From: Desarmillaria ectypa
Lineage: Eukaryota; Basidiomycota; Agaricomycetes; Agaricales; Physalacriaceae
Direction of reading: 5' to 3'
Assembly (NCBI GenBank): GCA_030407005.1
Contig: JAUDYN010000006.1
Coordinates: 1,984,001 to 2,048,000, forward strand
DNA length: 64,000 bases
The notes under the pieces were generated by a model that ran no database searches, was not told the DNA's origin, and saw only the letters and a program-made list of their open reading frames with translations. A program made the position numbers and the translations under genes. Shown here one piece after another: positions 10,317 through 19,499 of this stretch. Numbering within the stretch: position 1 is the stretch's first letter; every line of letters starts with the position of its first letter.

Positions 10317-12924
10317 CTAGTCTTTTACTTCCTCAACCTTGGATGTAACTGGCACCACTTCATTAGTGGGCCCCAAGGATCTAACATCCCTCAACTCTTT
10401 TCTCTTGGGACAATCTCTGCTCAGGTGACCTTTCTTATCACATCTGAAGCATTGTCCCTTGGCCCTTTGCTGATTGATGTCCATGGGCTTCTCTGCCCCT
10501 CTATAAGCCATCCACTGACCAGTTCTGGCATCCTGACTAACTCCTGTGCTGGCAGTCGGCTTTGGGGCCAAGGAACTTGTCACCCCAGTGGTGGCTTTGT
10601 CACTGGGCTGCTGTTGTGATTGGGGGCAGGAATCCTTCTTTTGCCTGTCCCAGGGCATACTAGTGGTCTGATCGAAGACCCATTTCTGCTGTCTCTCCTC
10701 ATACATGTGCAAGATGCGCTCCTTCCATTCTGGGTATGAGCATGGGATATTGATGCCCATATTGGAGATGAAGGTGGTATAGGAGCTTGGGACTCCTAGT
10801 TGTACCGCCTTCACCATGGCCCCGCACTCCACTTTGTCAGTTCTTCGGCCTGCTAGTTTGGCCTCTTCTTCCAGCTTCTAGAAGTAGTGAGAGGCAGGCT
10901 GCACTCCCATGCAGAGATCGAACATCTGCTTTTCATGGATCTCCTTGATCGCGGGATCCTGGAATTGTCAAGAGACTAGGTTGACAAAGTCGGCCCAGTC
11001 AGGGTATTGGAAGTGAGTGGTGGTCCCATCATAGGAGTCACCTACCCAGAATTTGGGTCTCTTGTAGACCCACCAGTCTTTGGTGGCACCCTCGAAGTGG
11101 GACATCGTGAATAGTACCAGGTGTGATGGTATCTGGAAGTAGTGTCAGAACACTTCAAAATAAGTGATGCAGTCACCTATGAAGCATTCAATGTCATCAT
11201 GGTCTCTCTTGAACAGAGAGGGGACCTTAATGAGGGTTGGTTTGATGCCCAAGTATGAGGCATCAGTGGCAGTGTTCCTGATGGGATTGGGAGGACCCTT
11301 TCCGGGGGGCGGTCTTGGGATCAAATAACGATCTGGCCTTGGGCCTGGATAGCCTCTTGGCGGCTCACCTGAGGGTCTGCCCCTGTCAGGCTCTTTCCTC
11401 TTCTCCTGATCACAGAGATAGTCCATCATCATCCTTCAAGCGGACTCTTCTCTATCGAGCTCTTCATGCATTTCCGCAATGTGCTTCTCCTTCTTGGCCA
11501 GTGCAGTTTTTGTCTGCTGGCATATTTCTTCCACCATTGCCAGGGTTCTTGATGCCCCTGCAGTGGTGTTTTTGGCTTCTATGTCTTCTCCCACCCCTGC
11601 AAAGAGAAGACTGCCACCCTGATAGGGGTGGTAGCTTTGGTGATGCGCCTGATGGTGCAGGGGCAAGTCAGGTAATGGTCATGAGTTTACAACCAGGGTG
11701 TCCGGGGGGTAATCTGGAATTGTCTCGTATTGGGGCTGGTGGTATTCCAGCCCACTGTAGTAACCTGTATCATAGGTTAACATATCATACTGGGGCCTTT
11801 GCCTCCATCTACTCCTCTCTTGCCACCTCCAATCTCCAGAGGTGTCAGAGGGTCCTCTCCAGGTCCCTCTGCTCCTCCTGATCTTGGGCTTGAAGCCCTG
11901 GAAATAGATCTCTGGTGGAGGGATGGAATATGCTTCTATCCCAGTTTGCTTGTATCTGGGCATGAAGGATGGCAGCTGGATCTGGACTCTGAATGGGATC
12001 TCCTCAGTTGAGTGCCAGCCACTCATCCATTTCAGGTCTGGGCTCATCCCAGAGATCTCTTGCTTCAACATCTCGATGTCGAATTTCCCATGTGGCAGTC
12101 CTGAAGGGACCGAATAGCCTTTGATCGACCTCAGAGAGGTTAGGCCAGATGTAGTCCCCTCCATTTGGGTTGAAGGGGTCATCAGGGGCACCAGGAGTGG
12201 CCGGGGCTGGGGCATTGTGCTCCCTGTTGGACTTGTCATTGGAGATTTCAATGATGGGGAGAGAGGAGGTTGAGTTGGTCCCTCCTCAGGGCCAGTTTTT
12301 GTGGCCCCAGGGGCGATAAGGGTGGTTTCGATCCATTGCAGGATTGTCGGAGTTTCGGGGTCTGTGGTAGGACCCATTATTGCTGTGGGGGGAGGGAGAG
12401 GGGGAACGTACCCACCAGTGTTGCTGGCAGAAGGCAGGGGTTGCGGGATGAGGGGGAAGACTGGGGTATGGGGGCAGGGCATCATCGTCCTGAGCCCGAA
12501 TGTCCCTCGCATATTCCTGGGCTAGAGTGGAGATGGGTCATTCCATCCTGTAGCAGAGTAGAACTGCCTGTGCATTATGGATGCGGGTGGAGGAGGGCCT
12601 TGGAGTCAGGGGCCTCTCATTATTGGTGCTCCCCTCGGAGGAGGATGCAATTGTGAAGTGGGCCCAGGGATGGATGAGTGGTATTGCCTCTCGTTGTCCC
12701 AATTGGGTGGGGGGTAGCTCCTGGGGAAGCTCATGTTCTGGGTGCTGCGGAGGTTGGGGTGGTAGATTTGGTTGGCAAACCCACCTCTATTGGAGAAGGG
12801 TTCGTATTTCTTCCTCGTAGAGTAAAATGGTGAGGACCATTAAAAATGTCAAAAGAATGGCACCCCTGATTGCAATGCCGAGTGAAATGGTACAGGATTC
12901 TTGTTGGTTTTCCTCATTGAGCAT
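10317..12924 (-). pseudogene. gag: Element B gag with CCHC zinc knuckle, broken
   Basis: Structural protein of the retroelement. A likely start at 12924 begins MLNEENQQ and soon enters a hydrophobic run (IAIRGAILLTFLMVLTILL) before a stop. Further open stretches lie at 12512-11679 (Pro-rich, 277 codons), 11666-11436, 11432-11145 and 10832-10317. The last ends with an intact CX2CX4HX4C knuckle (CFRCDKKGHLSRDC, near 10450) and KVEEVKD. The capsid-like part near 11200-10850 (IECFIGDCITYFEVF, KDWWVYKRPKFWV) is also found in element C. Stops and frame changes separate the parts. From 10504 to 12924 it is duplicated in inverted orientation in the right arm. Confidence 0.85.
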
Positions 12925-13425
12925 GAGGAAATGCTTCTTTATGGCTAGCGTTTAAAGAAGCAGAAGGTTAATCTTTCGACTAATGTTAGGTACCCGCTTA
13001 GTCACAAGACTTGGGATGTCAGCTGACCACTCTGGGCTGTTACGCATTCGAACAGTTACCCAATTGAGAGGTTTAAGTGTCAGTCTTTAGTATATGAGAG
13101 TAAGAGGTATATGATTAAAGTTTAGTTGAAAGATAGAGTATAATGGTGAGTTTTACTCTACTTATATACTGTTTTTACGATGATATATATAGCTGAAATA
13201 GTATAGTCCATGCTTGAATGGTGTCGAAGCAGAATGGTCTAGAAGGATCATATGTTCAATAGGGAGCATCTGGGGTGACAGATGGTGAGAATGAGGGTAA
13301 GGCTCAGCAAGTGGATGGATACAAGTCAGAATCGCTTGATGATTAGATGGATGAGTCATCATGATGACTTGAATAAGATTAGATAATGGAAAAATCATAA
13401 CAGAGCCCAGATCTAACTATTGTGA
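10504..13425 (-). repeat. Left arm of 2.9-kb palindrome
   Basis: Each position p here pairs with 26852-p in 13427-16348. All long reading frames in this arm (277, 188, 128, 95, 79, 78, 76 and 74 codons) recur with identical translations on the opposite strand of the other arm. The only differences seen are one base (13405 G against 13447 A, where C would restore pairing) and the 5-nt turn at 13424-13428. The homology stops at 10504/16348, next to the start of R1 copy 2. Confidence 0.95.
12984..13402 (-). repeat. 5' LTR of element B
   Basis: 419 bp with TG...CA ends. Minus-strand reading starts TGTTATGATTTTTCC and ends GGGTACCTAACA. It carries the TATATAA box and the CTTTCAACTAA sequence described for the mirror copy at 13450-13868. 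It is followed, on the gag side, by TTAGTCGAAAG, the presumed primer-binding site. Confidence 0.93.
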
Positions 13426-13449
13426 TATACAATAGTTAGATCTGGGATC
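13403..13449. repeat. Palindrome centre and spacer between mirrored LTRs
   Basis: 47 bp between two LTR ends that face each other. The left 23 bases (gagcccagatctaactattg...) are R1 sequence flanking the element B insertion. The right part is the same sequence inverted. The turn is a 5-nt loop, gatat, inside ctattgt/acaatag. One mismatch (13405/13447) breaks the symmetry. Confidence 0.9.
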
Positions 13450-13868
13450 TGTTATGATTTTTCCATTATCTAATCTTATTCAAGTCATCATGATGACTCA
13501 TCCATCTAATCATCAAGCGATTCTGACTTGTATCCATCCACTTGCTGAGCCTTACCCTCATTCTCACCATCTGTCACCCCAGATGCTCCCTATTGAACAT
13601 ATGATCCTTCTAGACCATTCTGCTTCGACACCATTCAAGCATGGACTATACTATTTCAGCTATATATATCATCGTAAAAACAGTATATAAGTAGAGTAAA
13701 ACTCACCATTATACTCTATCTTTCAACTAAACTTTAATCATATACCTCTTACTCTCATATACTAAAGACTGACACTTAAACCTCTCAATTGGGTAACTGT
13801 TCGAATGCGTAACAGCCCAGAGTGGTCAGCTGACATCCCAAGTCTTGTGACTAAGCGGGTACCTAACA
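13450..13868 (+). repeat. LTR in right palindrome arm
   Basis: Mirror image of 12984-13402. It begins TGTTATGATTTTTCC and ends GTACCTAACA. It contains a TATATAA box at 13684-13690 and CTTTCAACTAA at 13720-13730. Confidence 0.93.
13684..13690 (+). promoter_or_regulatory. LTR TATA box
   Basis: TATATAA within AGTATATAAGTAGAGT. Nearly the same string occurs at the matching place in the LTRs of elements B (both), C (about 24211) and D (about 25738); the solo LTR has a variant, TATATAAACAGAG. The CTTTCAACTAA sequence begins 36 nt after the start of this box, the right distance for a transcription start. Confidence 0.65.
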
Positions 13869-13879
13869 TTAGTCGAAAG
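13869..13879 (+). other. Putative self-primer binding site after LTR
   Basis: TTAGTCGAAAG lies immediately after the LTR end. It does not begin TGG, as tRNA-primed elements do. It is complementary to CTTTYRACTAA in the presumed R region of the LTRs: 10 of 11 pairs with this LTR, and 11 of 11 (one G-U) with the 3' LTR of element B. This is the arrangement known from Tf1-type self-priming elements. The mirrored site is 12973-12983. Confidence 0.5.
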
Positions 13880-13927
13880 ATTAACCTTCTGCTTCTTTAA
13901 ACGCTAGCCATAAAGAAGCATTTCCTC

Positions 13928-16348
13928 ATGCTCAATGAGGAAAACCAACAAGAATCCTGTACCATTTCACTCGGCATTGCAATCAGGGGTGCCATTCTTT
14001 TGACATTTTTAATGGTCCTCACCATTTTACTCTACGAGGAAGAAATACGAACCCTTCTCCAATAGAGGTGGGTTTGCCAACCAAATCTACCACCCCAACC
14101 TCCGCAGCACCCAGAACATGAGCTTCCCCAGGAGCTACCCCCCACCCAATTGGGACAACGAGAGGCAATACCACTCATCCATCCCTGGGCCCACTTCACA
14201 ATTGCATCCTCCTCCGAGGGGAGCACCAATAATGAGAGGCCCCTGACTCCAAGGCCCTCCTCCACCCGCATCCATAATGCACAGGCAGTTCTACTCTGCT
14301 ACAGGATGGAATGACCCATCTCCACTCTAGCCCAGGAATATGCGAGGGACATTCGGGCTCAGGACGATGATGCCCTGCCCCCATACCCCAGTCTTCCCCC
14401 TCATCCCGCAACCCCTGCCTTCTGCCAGCAACACTGGTGGGTACGTTCCCCCTCTCCCTCCCCCCACAGCAATAATGGGTCCTACCACAGACCCCGAAAC
14501 TCCGACAATCCTGCAATGGATCGAAACCACCCTTATCGCCCCTGGGGCCACAAAAACTGGCCCTGAGGAGGGACCAACTCAACCTCCTCTCTCCCCATCA
14601 TTGAAATCTCCAATGACAAGTCCAACAGGGAGCACAATGCCCCAGCCCCGGCCACTCCTGGTGCCCCTGATGACCCCTTCAACCCAAATGGAGGGGACTA
14701 CATCTGGCCTAACCTCTCTGAGGTCGATCAAAGGCTATTCGGTCCCTTCAGGACTGCCACATGGGAAATTCGACATCGAGATGTTGAAGCAAGAGATCTC
14801 TGGGATGAGCCCAGACCTGAAATGGATGAGTGGCTGGCACTCAACTGAGGAGATCCCATTCAGAGTCCAGATCCAGCTGCCATCCTTCATGCCCAGATAC
14901 AAGCAAACTGGGATAGAAGCATATTCCATCCCTCCACCAGAGATCTATTTCCAGGGCTTCAAGCCCAAGATCAGGAGGAGCAGAGGGACCTGGAGAGGAC
15001 CCTCTGACACCTCTGGAGATTGGAGGTGGCAAGAGAGGAGTAGATGGAGGCAAAGGCCCCAGTATGATATGTTAACCTATGATACAGGTTACTACAGTGG
15101 GCTGGAATACCACCAGCCCCAATACGAGACAATTCCAGATTACCCCCCGGACACCCTGGTTGTAAACTCATGACCATTACCTGACTTGCCCCTGCACCAT
15201 CAGGCGCATCACCAAAGCTACCACCCCTATCAGGGTGGCAGTCTTCTCTTTGCAGGGGTGGGAGAAGACATAGAAGCCAAAAACACCACTGCAGGGGCAT
15301 CAAGAACCCTGGCAATGGTGGAAGAAATATGCCAGCAGACAAAAACTGCACTGGCCAAGAAGGAGAAGCACATTGCGGAAATGCATGAAGAGCTCGATAG
15401 AGAAGAGTCCGCTTGAAGGATGATGATGGACTATCTCTGTGATCAGGAGAAGAGGAAAGAGCCTGACAGGGGCAGACCCTCAGGTGAGCCGCCAAGAGGC
15501 TATCCAGGCCCAAGGCCAGATCGTTATTTGATCCCAAGACCGCCCCCCGGAAAGGGTCCTCCCAATCCCATCAGGAACACTGCCACTGATGCCTCATACT
15601 TGGGCATCAAACCAACCCTCATTAAGGTCCCCTCTCTGTTCAAGAGAGACCATGATGACATTGAATGCTTCATAGGTGACTGCATCACTTATTTTGAAGT
15701 GTTCTGACACTACTTCCAGATACCATCACACCTGGTACTATTCACGATGTCCCACTTCGAGGGTGCCACCAAAGACTGGTGGGTCTACAAGAGACCCAAA
15801 TTCTGGGTAGGTGACTCCTATGATGGGACCACCACTCACTTCCAATACCCTGACTGGGCCGACTTTGTCAACCTAGTCTCTTGACAATTCCAGGATCCCG
15901 CGATCAAGGAGATCCATGAAAAGCAGATGTTCGATCTCTGCATGGGAGTGCAGCCTGCCTCTCACTACTTCTAGAAGCTGGAAGAAGAGGCCAAACTAGC
16001 AGGCCGAAGAACTGACAAAGTGGAGTGCGGGGCCATGGTGAAGGCGGTACAACTAGGAGTCCCAAGCTCCTATACCACCTTCATCTCCAATATGGGCATC
16101 AATATCCCATGCTCATACCCAGAATGGAAGGAGCGCATCTTGCACATGTATGAGGAGAGACAGCAGAAATGGGTCTTCGATCAGACCACTAGTATGCCCT
16201 GGGACAGGCAAAAGAAGGATTCCTGCCCCCAATCACAACAGCAGCCCAGTGACAAAGCCACCACTGGGGTGACAAGTTCCTTGGCCCCAAAGCCGACTGC
16301 CAGCACAGGAGTTAGTCAGGATGCCAGAACTGGTCAGTGGATGGCTTA
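13928..16348 (+). pseudogene. gag: Partial gag in right palindrome arm
   Basis: Inverted duplicate of the element B gag with the same stops and frame breaks (open stretches at 14340-15173, 15186-15416, 15420-15707 and 16020-16348). It lacks the CCHC knuckle because the arm ends at 16348. Beyond that point the last frame runs into R1 and stops at 16376. Confidence 0.85.
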
Positions 16349-17714
16349 CAGTGATGTGCTTGGTAATGGCAAGTGACAAAAGAATTAGGGAATGGCAATG
16401 AACACCAATCACACTAAACCTCTTACTACTCTACACTTAATCACCAATATTGAATTTGGGTGGTTTCAAGTACAATGGAAGCACTCTGCAGACTTCAATA
16501 ATCAAGTACAATTGTCTTAAAGACGTTTTATTTGTTACTAGTGAGTTTATACAAAGTACTACTCATACTAGTGGGGTGGGTAAGACACAATTGGATAAGA
16601 GTGACTTGGTTTGAGCTACTGCGCTCATTCTGACTGAAACTGCTTCAGACTGGTGGTGCTCTTGGCCCTATACTGCTTCCTACAAGTGATAAACACTTGA
16701 CCAGTCACACTCTTGGCTGACTAATGGCACTCTTGGCCTAAGAATAAACTATAACTCCGAGAACTTTGCTTGAACTAACTTCAAAACACTCCGGACCTTT
16801 GCAGGACACAACAGTGACTCTAATGGACTTCAATTCAATGCAATTCTATTGGTGACTTAGCGACTATTAATCACTTCATTGAGGTTAAGCACAAAAGCCT
16901 TTAATTGGGGACACCAGTTACTACCAGTGAGGGCTCAACTGTGGGGATGGCTTGCCTGGTTTGCATGAGCACCCATCCCACTACTTATATACTACTGAGG
17001 CAGAACTATAAATATCATCTGAGTATAGGGTATATTGGTAAGGATTTCTTGGCTAGTCATGAATAATGGTGAATAATCACACAATAGTTGGTCTAGTCTG
17101 TTTTCTTTTCAAATATTTGGTCTAGAGACTCCACAGTTGGTCTTTCTGCGCCCTTGGCACAACTACATGCCCTAGTAACGCGGTTATATGAATATCTGGA
17201 TATTGGTACCTGTAACAGCTATCCAATCATGATCAAGGGTGCAGTCTGGCTCCACTAGCATCGATCATAAGAGATCTATATCAAAATAGTCGGATCTGGG
17301 CTCAAGGTTAATCCATTCCTAATTTATTTCTAAGTCCTGTTTCAAGATTGCCATGTGACTAGTTATCCTGACTTAGGTGTTTATGCCCAGTCTGGGCTGC
17401 TAGTGACAGAACTTGATGAGATTTGTGTACTCTGCTCCTGGTTTTTGTGTGCTAGTAGCATCCTTCATTTGCTAGTGGCTGTATTTCACTTAGTTCTGCT
17501 AGCATTCGAGTTACTAGTCTGGCTGGCTGGTAGATTTAACCCACTAATAGTGTTGCATCTAAGTCCTGGCTCTACCAGTTGCTTACTGCTTTTAACTATC
17601 AGCTCAAAGCCTCAGCTATAGTCCTCTATGTATCACTAGTATAGGATAGATGTGCAATAGTATTGTTACAAAATTGCAAAATCTAGGTGTAAATGCATAG
17701 ATGGCATATCACTG
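16349..17714. repeat. Repeat family R1, copy 2 (solo LTR or non-autonomous TIR element)
   Basis: A 1.37-kb non-coding unit with inverted ends: CAGTGATGTGC at the left, GCATATCACTG at the right (one mismatch in 11). Its right 420 bp recur at 4579-4996. Two readings fit. Without the outer CAG/CTG the ends are TGAT...ATCA, like a long solo LTR, and the minus strand holds AGTATATAAGTAG near 16990. Alternatively, CAGTG ends suggest a hAT-like element. Neither a 5-bp (tacag/ctgag) nor an 8-bp (atggctta/agtctaga) target duplication is present. No coding frame of note. Confidence 0.6.
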
Positions 17715-19444
17715 AGTCTAGACCCAACATGGATGAGTGGCTGGCACTCAACCAGGGCAATGCCATTCAGGGCTCCAATCCAAATGCCACTGTCCATGCC
17801 CACATTCATACAAACAGGCACTGCAATCTTTTCCCCACCACCACCAGGGACTTACTACCAGAGTTACGACCCCAAGATGAGGACAAGCAGTGAGAACTGG
17901 AATGTTCCCTTTGAAGGTTATGGCAGCTGGAGACAGACAGAGAGGCAGAGAAGAGGTGAAATGCCCAGTTTTGATTATGGACACTATGGTGGGCTGGACT
18001 ACTTCCAGCCCCAATATATGAATATTCCTGATTACCTGCCTGATACTCCAGTCACAAGACCATGTCCCCTGCCCAATTCACCATCCCATCATTAGGCACA
18101 TCAACAAGGATATCACCCCTATCAGGGTGGTAGTCTTCTATTTGCAGGCATGGGAGAAGACATGATGACAGACATCCACCCTGCAGACCCTGCCCCTGCA
18201 GAATCTTTCTCTATGCTGAAAACCATGGAGGAATTATGATAGTGCATCAAGAATGCATTAGCTGAGAAGGAGAAATGCATGATGAGCTAGCAAGAGAAGA
18301 AGCCACTCAGGAAGGTATGGAGGAATATCTTAGGAAGGAGAAAGGGAAAGAGCTAGAGCATGAAAGACTGACAGATCCCCCAAGAGGATACCCTCCTGCT
18401 GGATCATGAGTGGATTGATACTCAATCCCAAGACTGCCTCCTGGAAAGGGTCCTCCCAACCCTATTCCCAACCCCATTAGGAATGTGCCCATCAATGCCC
18501 CATACCTAGGCATCAAACTGACCCTCATCAAGGTCCCTGCCCCATTCAAAGGGGATCATGATGACATCAAACACTTCATAGGTGATTGTATTGCCTATTT
18601 TGAAGTGTTCCATCACTATTTCCAGGTGCCATCACACCTAGTACTGTTTGTGACCTCTCACTTCGAAGGGGCTGCCAAAGACTGGTGGGTCTACAAGAGA
18701 CCCAAATTCTGGGTCAGTGATGCCTATGATGGGACCACCACCCATTTCTGCTACCCTGACTGGAGTGACTTCATCAACATGGTCTTGCATCAATTCCAAG
18801 ACCCTGTGATTGAGGAAATTCATGAGAAACAGATGTTTGACCTCCATATGGGAGCACAACCCACCTCCCATTACTTCCATAAACTGGAAGAAGAGGCAAA
18901 ACTAGCAGGTCGATGGACTGATGAAAATGAATGTGGCACCATGGTGAAGGCCATATGCCTAGGAGTATCTTCCTCCTACATGATCTTCATATCCAACATG
19001 GGCATCAATATTTCATGCTTATACTCAGAGTGGAAGGAATGTATCTTGCACATGTACAAAGAGTGACAGTGCAAATGGGTCTTTGACCAAACCACTGGCA
19101 TGCCCAGGGATGGGATGAAGAAGGATTCTTATCCTCAGCAACAACAACAACACCCCAGTGGCAAAGCTGCCACTGGGGCGACAAGTTACTTAGCCCCCAA
19201 GCCGACTGGCAATGCCAGAGTGAGTCAGGATGCCAGAACAGGAAGATGGATAACATATGGAGGGGTGGGAAAGCCCATGGACATAGATCGACGATGAGTG
19301 GAGGGCAGATGCTTCAGATGTGACAAAAAGGGTCATCTGAGCAAAGATTGCTCTAGAAGAAAAGAGTTCAAGGATATTTGGTCAGTAGGGCCCACTAACA
19401 AAGTGGTGCCACCTATGACCAAGATCAAGGAGACAAAAGAGTAG
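17715..19444 (+). pseudogene. gag: Element C gag with CCHC knuckle
   Basis: Begins in mid-gag (MDEWLALNQG) right after R1. It shows two overlapping open frames between 17693 and 18095, then the capsid-like part at 18485-19066 (KHFIGDCIAYFEVFHHY, KDWWVYKRPKFWV, MVKAICLGV) and the nucleocapsid, with an intact CFRCDKKGHLSKDC knuckle near 19310-19352. It ends at TAG 19442-19444. Stops between segments make it a pseudogene, but this copy is the best preserved over the capsid region. Confidence 0.85.
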
Positions 19445-19476
19445 GTCGACAAGAGTTTGATTCCCCTTGCTCGACC
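19444..19476 (+). other. tRNA T-arm-like hairpin at gag-pol junction, copy C
   Basis: Outer stem GGTCGA (19444-19449) with TCGACC (19471-19476), inner CAAGAG/CCCTTG around a TTTGATTC loop (19450-19469). It overlaps the last base of the gag stop. It is the longest form of the hairpin also seen in A and B. No other tRNA arms are present. Confidence 0.55.
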
Positions 19477-19499
19477 CAGTCTCCCAAAGGTGAGTCCTC

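Larger units (their letters stand above)
4997..13402 (-). mobile_element. Element B: complete Ty3/gypsy chromovirus copy
   Basis: An 8.4-kb element flanked by gagcc at 4992-4996 and 13403-13407, a 5-bp target site duplication. Both LTRs have TG...CA ends. Between them, in coding order, lie gag with a CCHC knuckle, protease, RT, RNase H, integrase and a C-terminal chromodomain, which places it in the chromovirus branch (Metaviridae). Reading frames are interrupted by many stops, often TGA where a CGA arginine codon is expected, so the copy is dead. The two LTRs differ at many positions, so the insertion is not recent. It nests in repeat R1, which nests in element A. Confidence 0.93.
13427..16348 (+). 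repeat. Right arm of 2.9-kb palindrome (inverted copy of element B 5' end)
   Basis: Holds a plus-strand LTR (13450-13868), the leader, and gag up to the codons for TGQWMA just before the zinc knuckle. It is identical to the left arm wherever compared. It ends abruptly at 16348, where R1 copy 2 begins, and has no pol or 3' LTR of its own. It is therefore a partial duplication, not an independent insertion. Confidence 0.95.

Noticed and set aside
10286..10320. tRNA gene
   Set aside because: Only the T-arm is present. There is no anticodon arm, D-arm or acceptor stem, and the site is the gag-pol junction of a retroelement.
11315..12656. Long plus-strand frames of 188 and 128 codons in the left palindrome arm (and their mirror at 14196-15537)
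   Set aside because: They are antisense to the Pro-rich gag frames, have no domains, and are conserved between the arms only because the DNA is duplicated.
16349..17714. R1 as a confirmed hAT transposon
   Set aside because: The ends are suggestive, but no 8-bp target duplication and no transposase are visible, so I left the class open.
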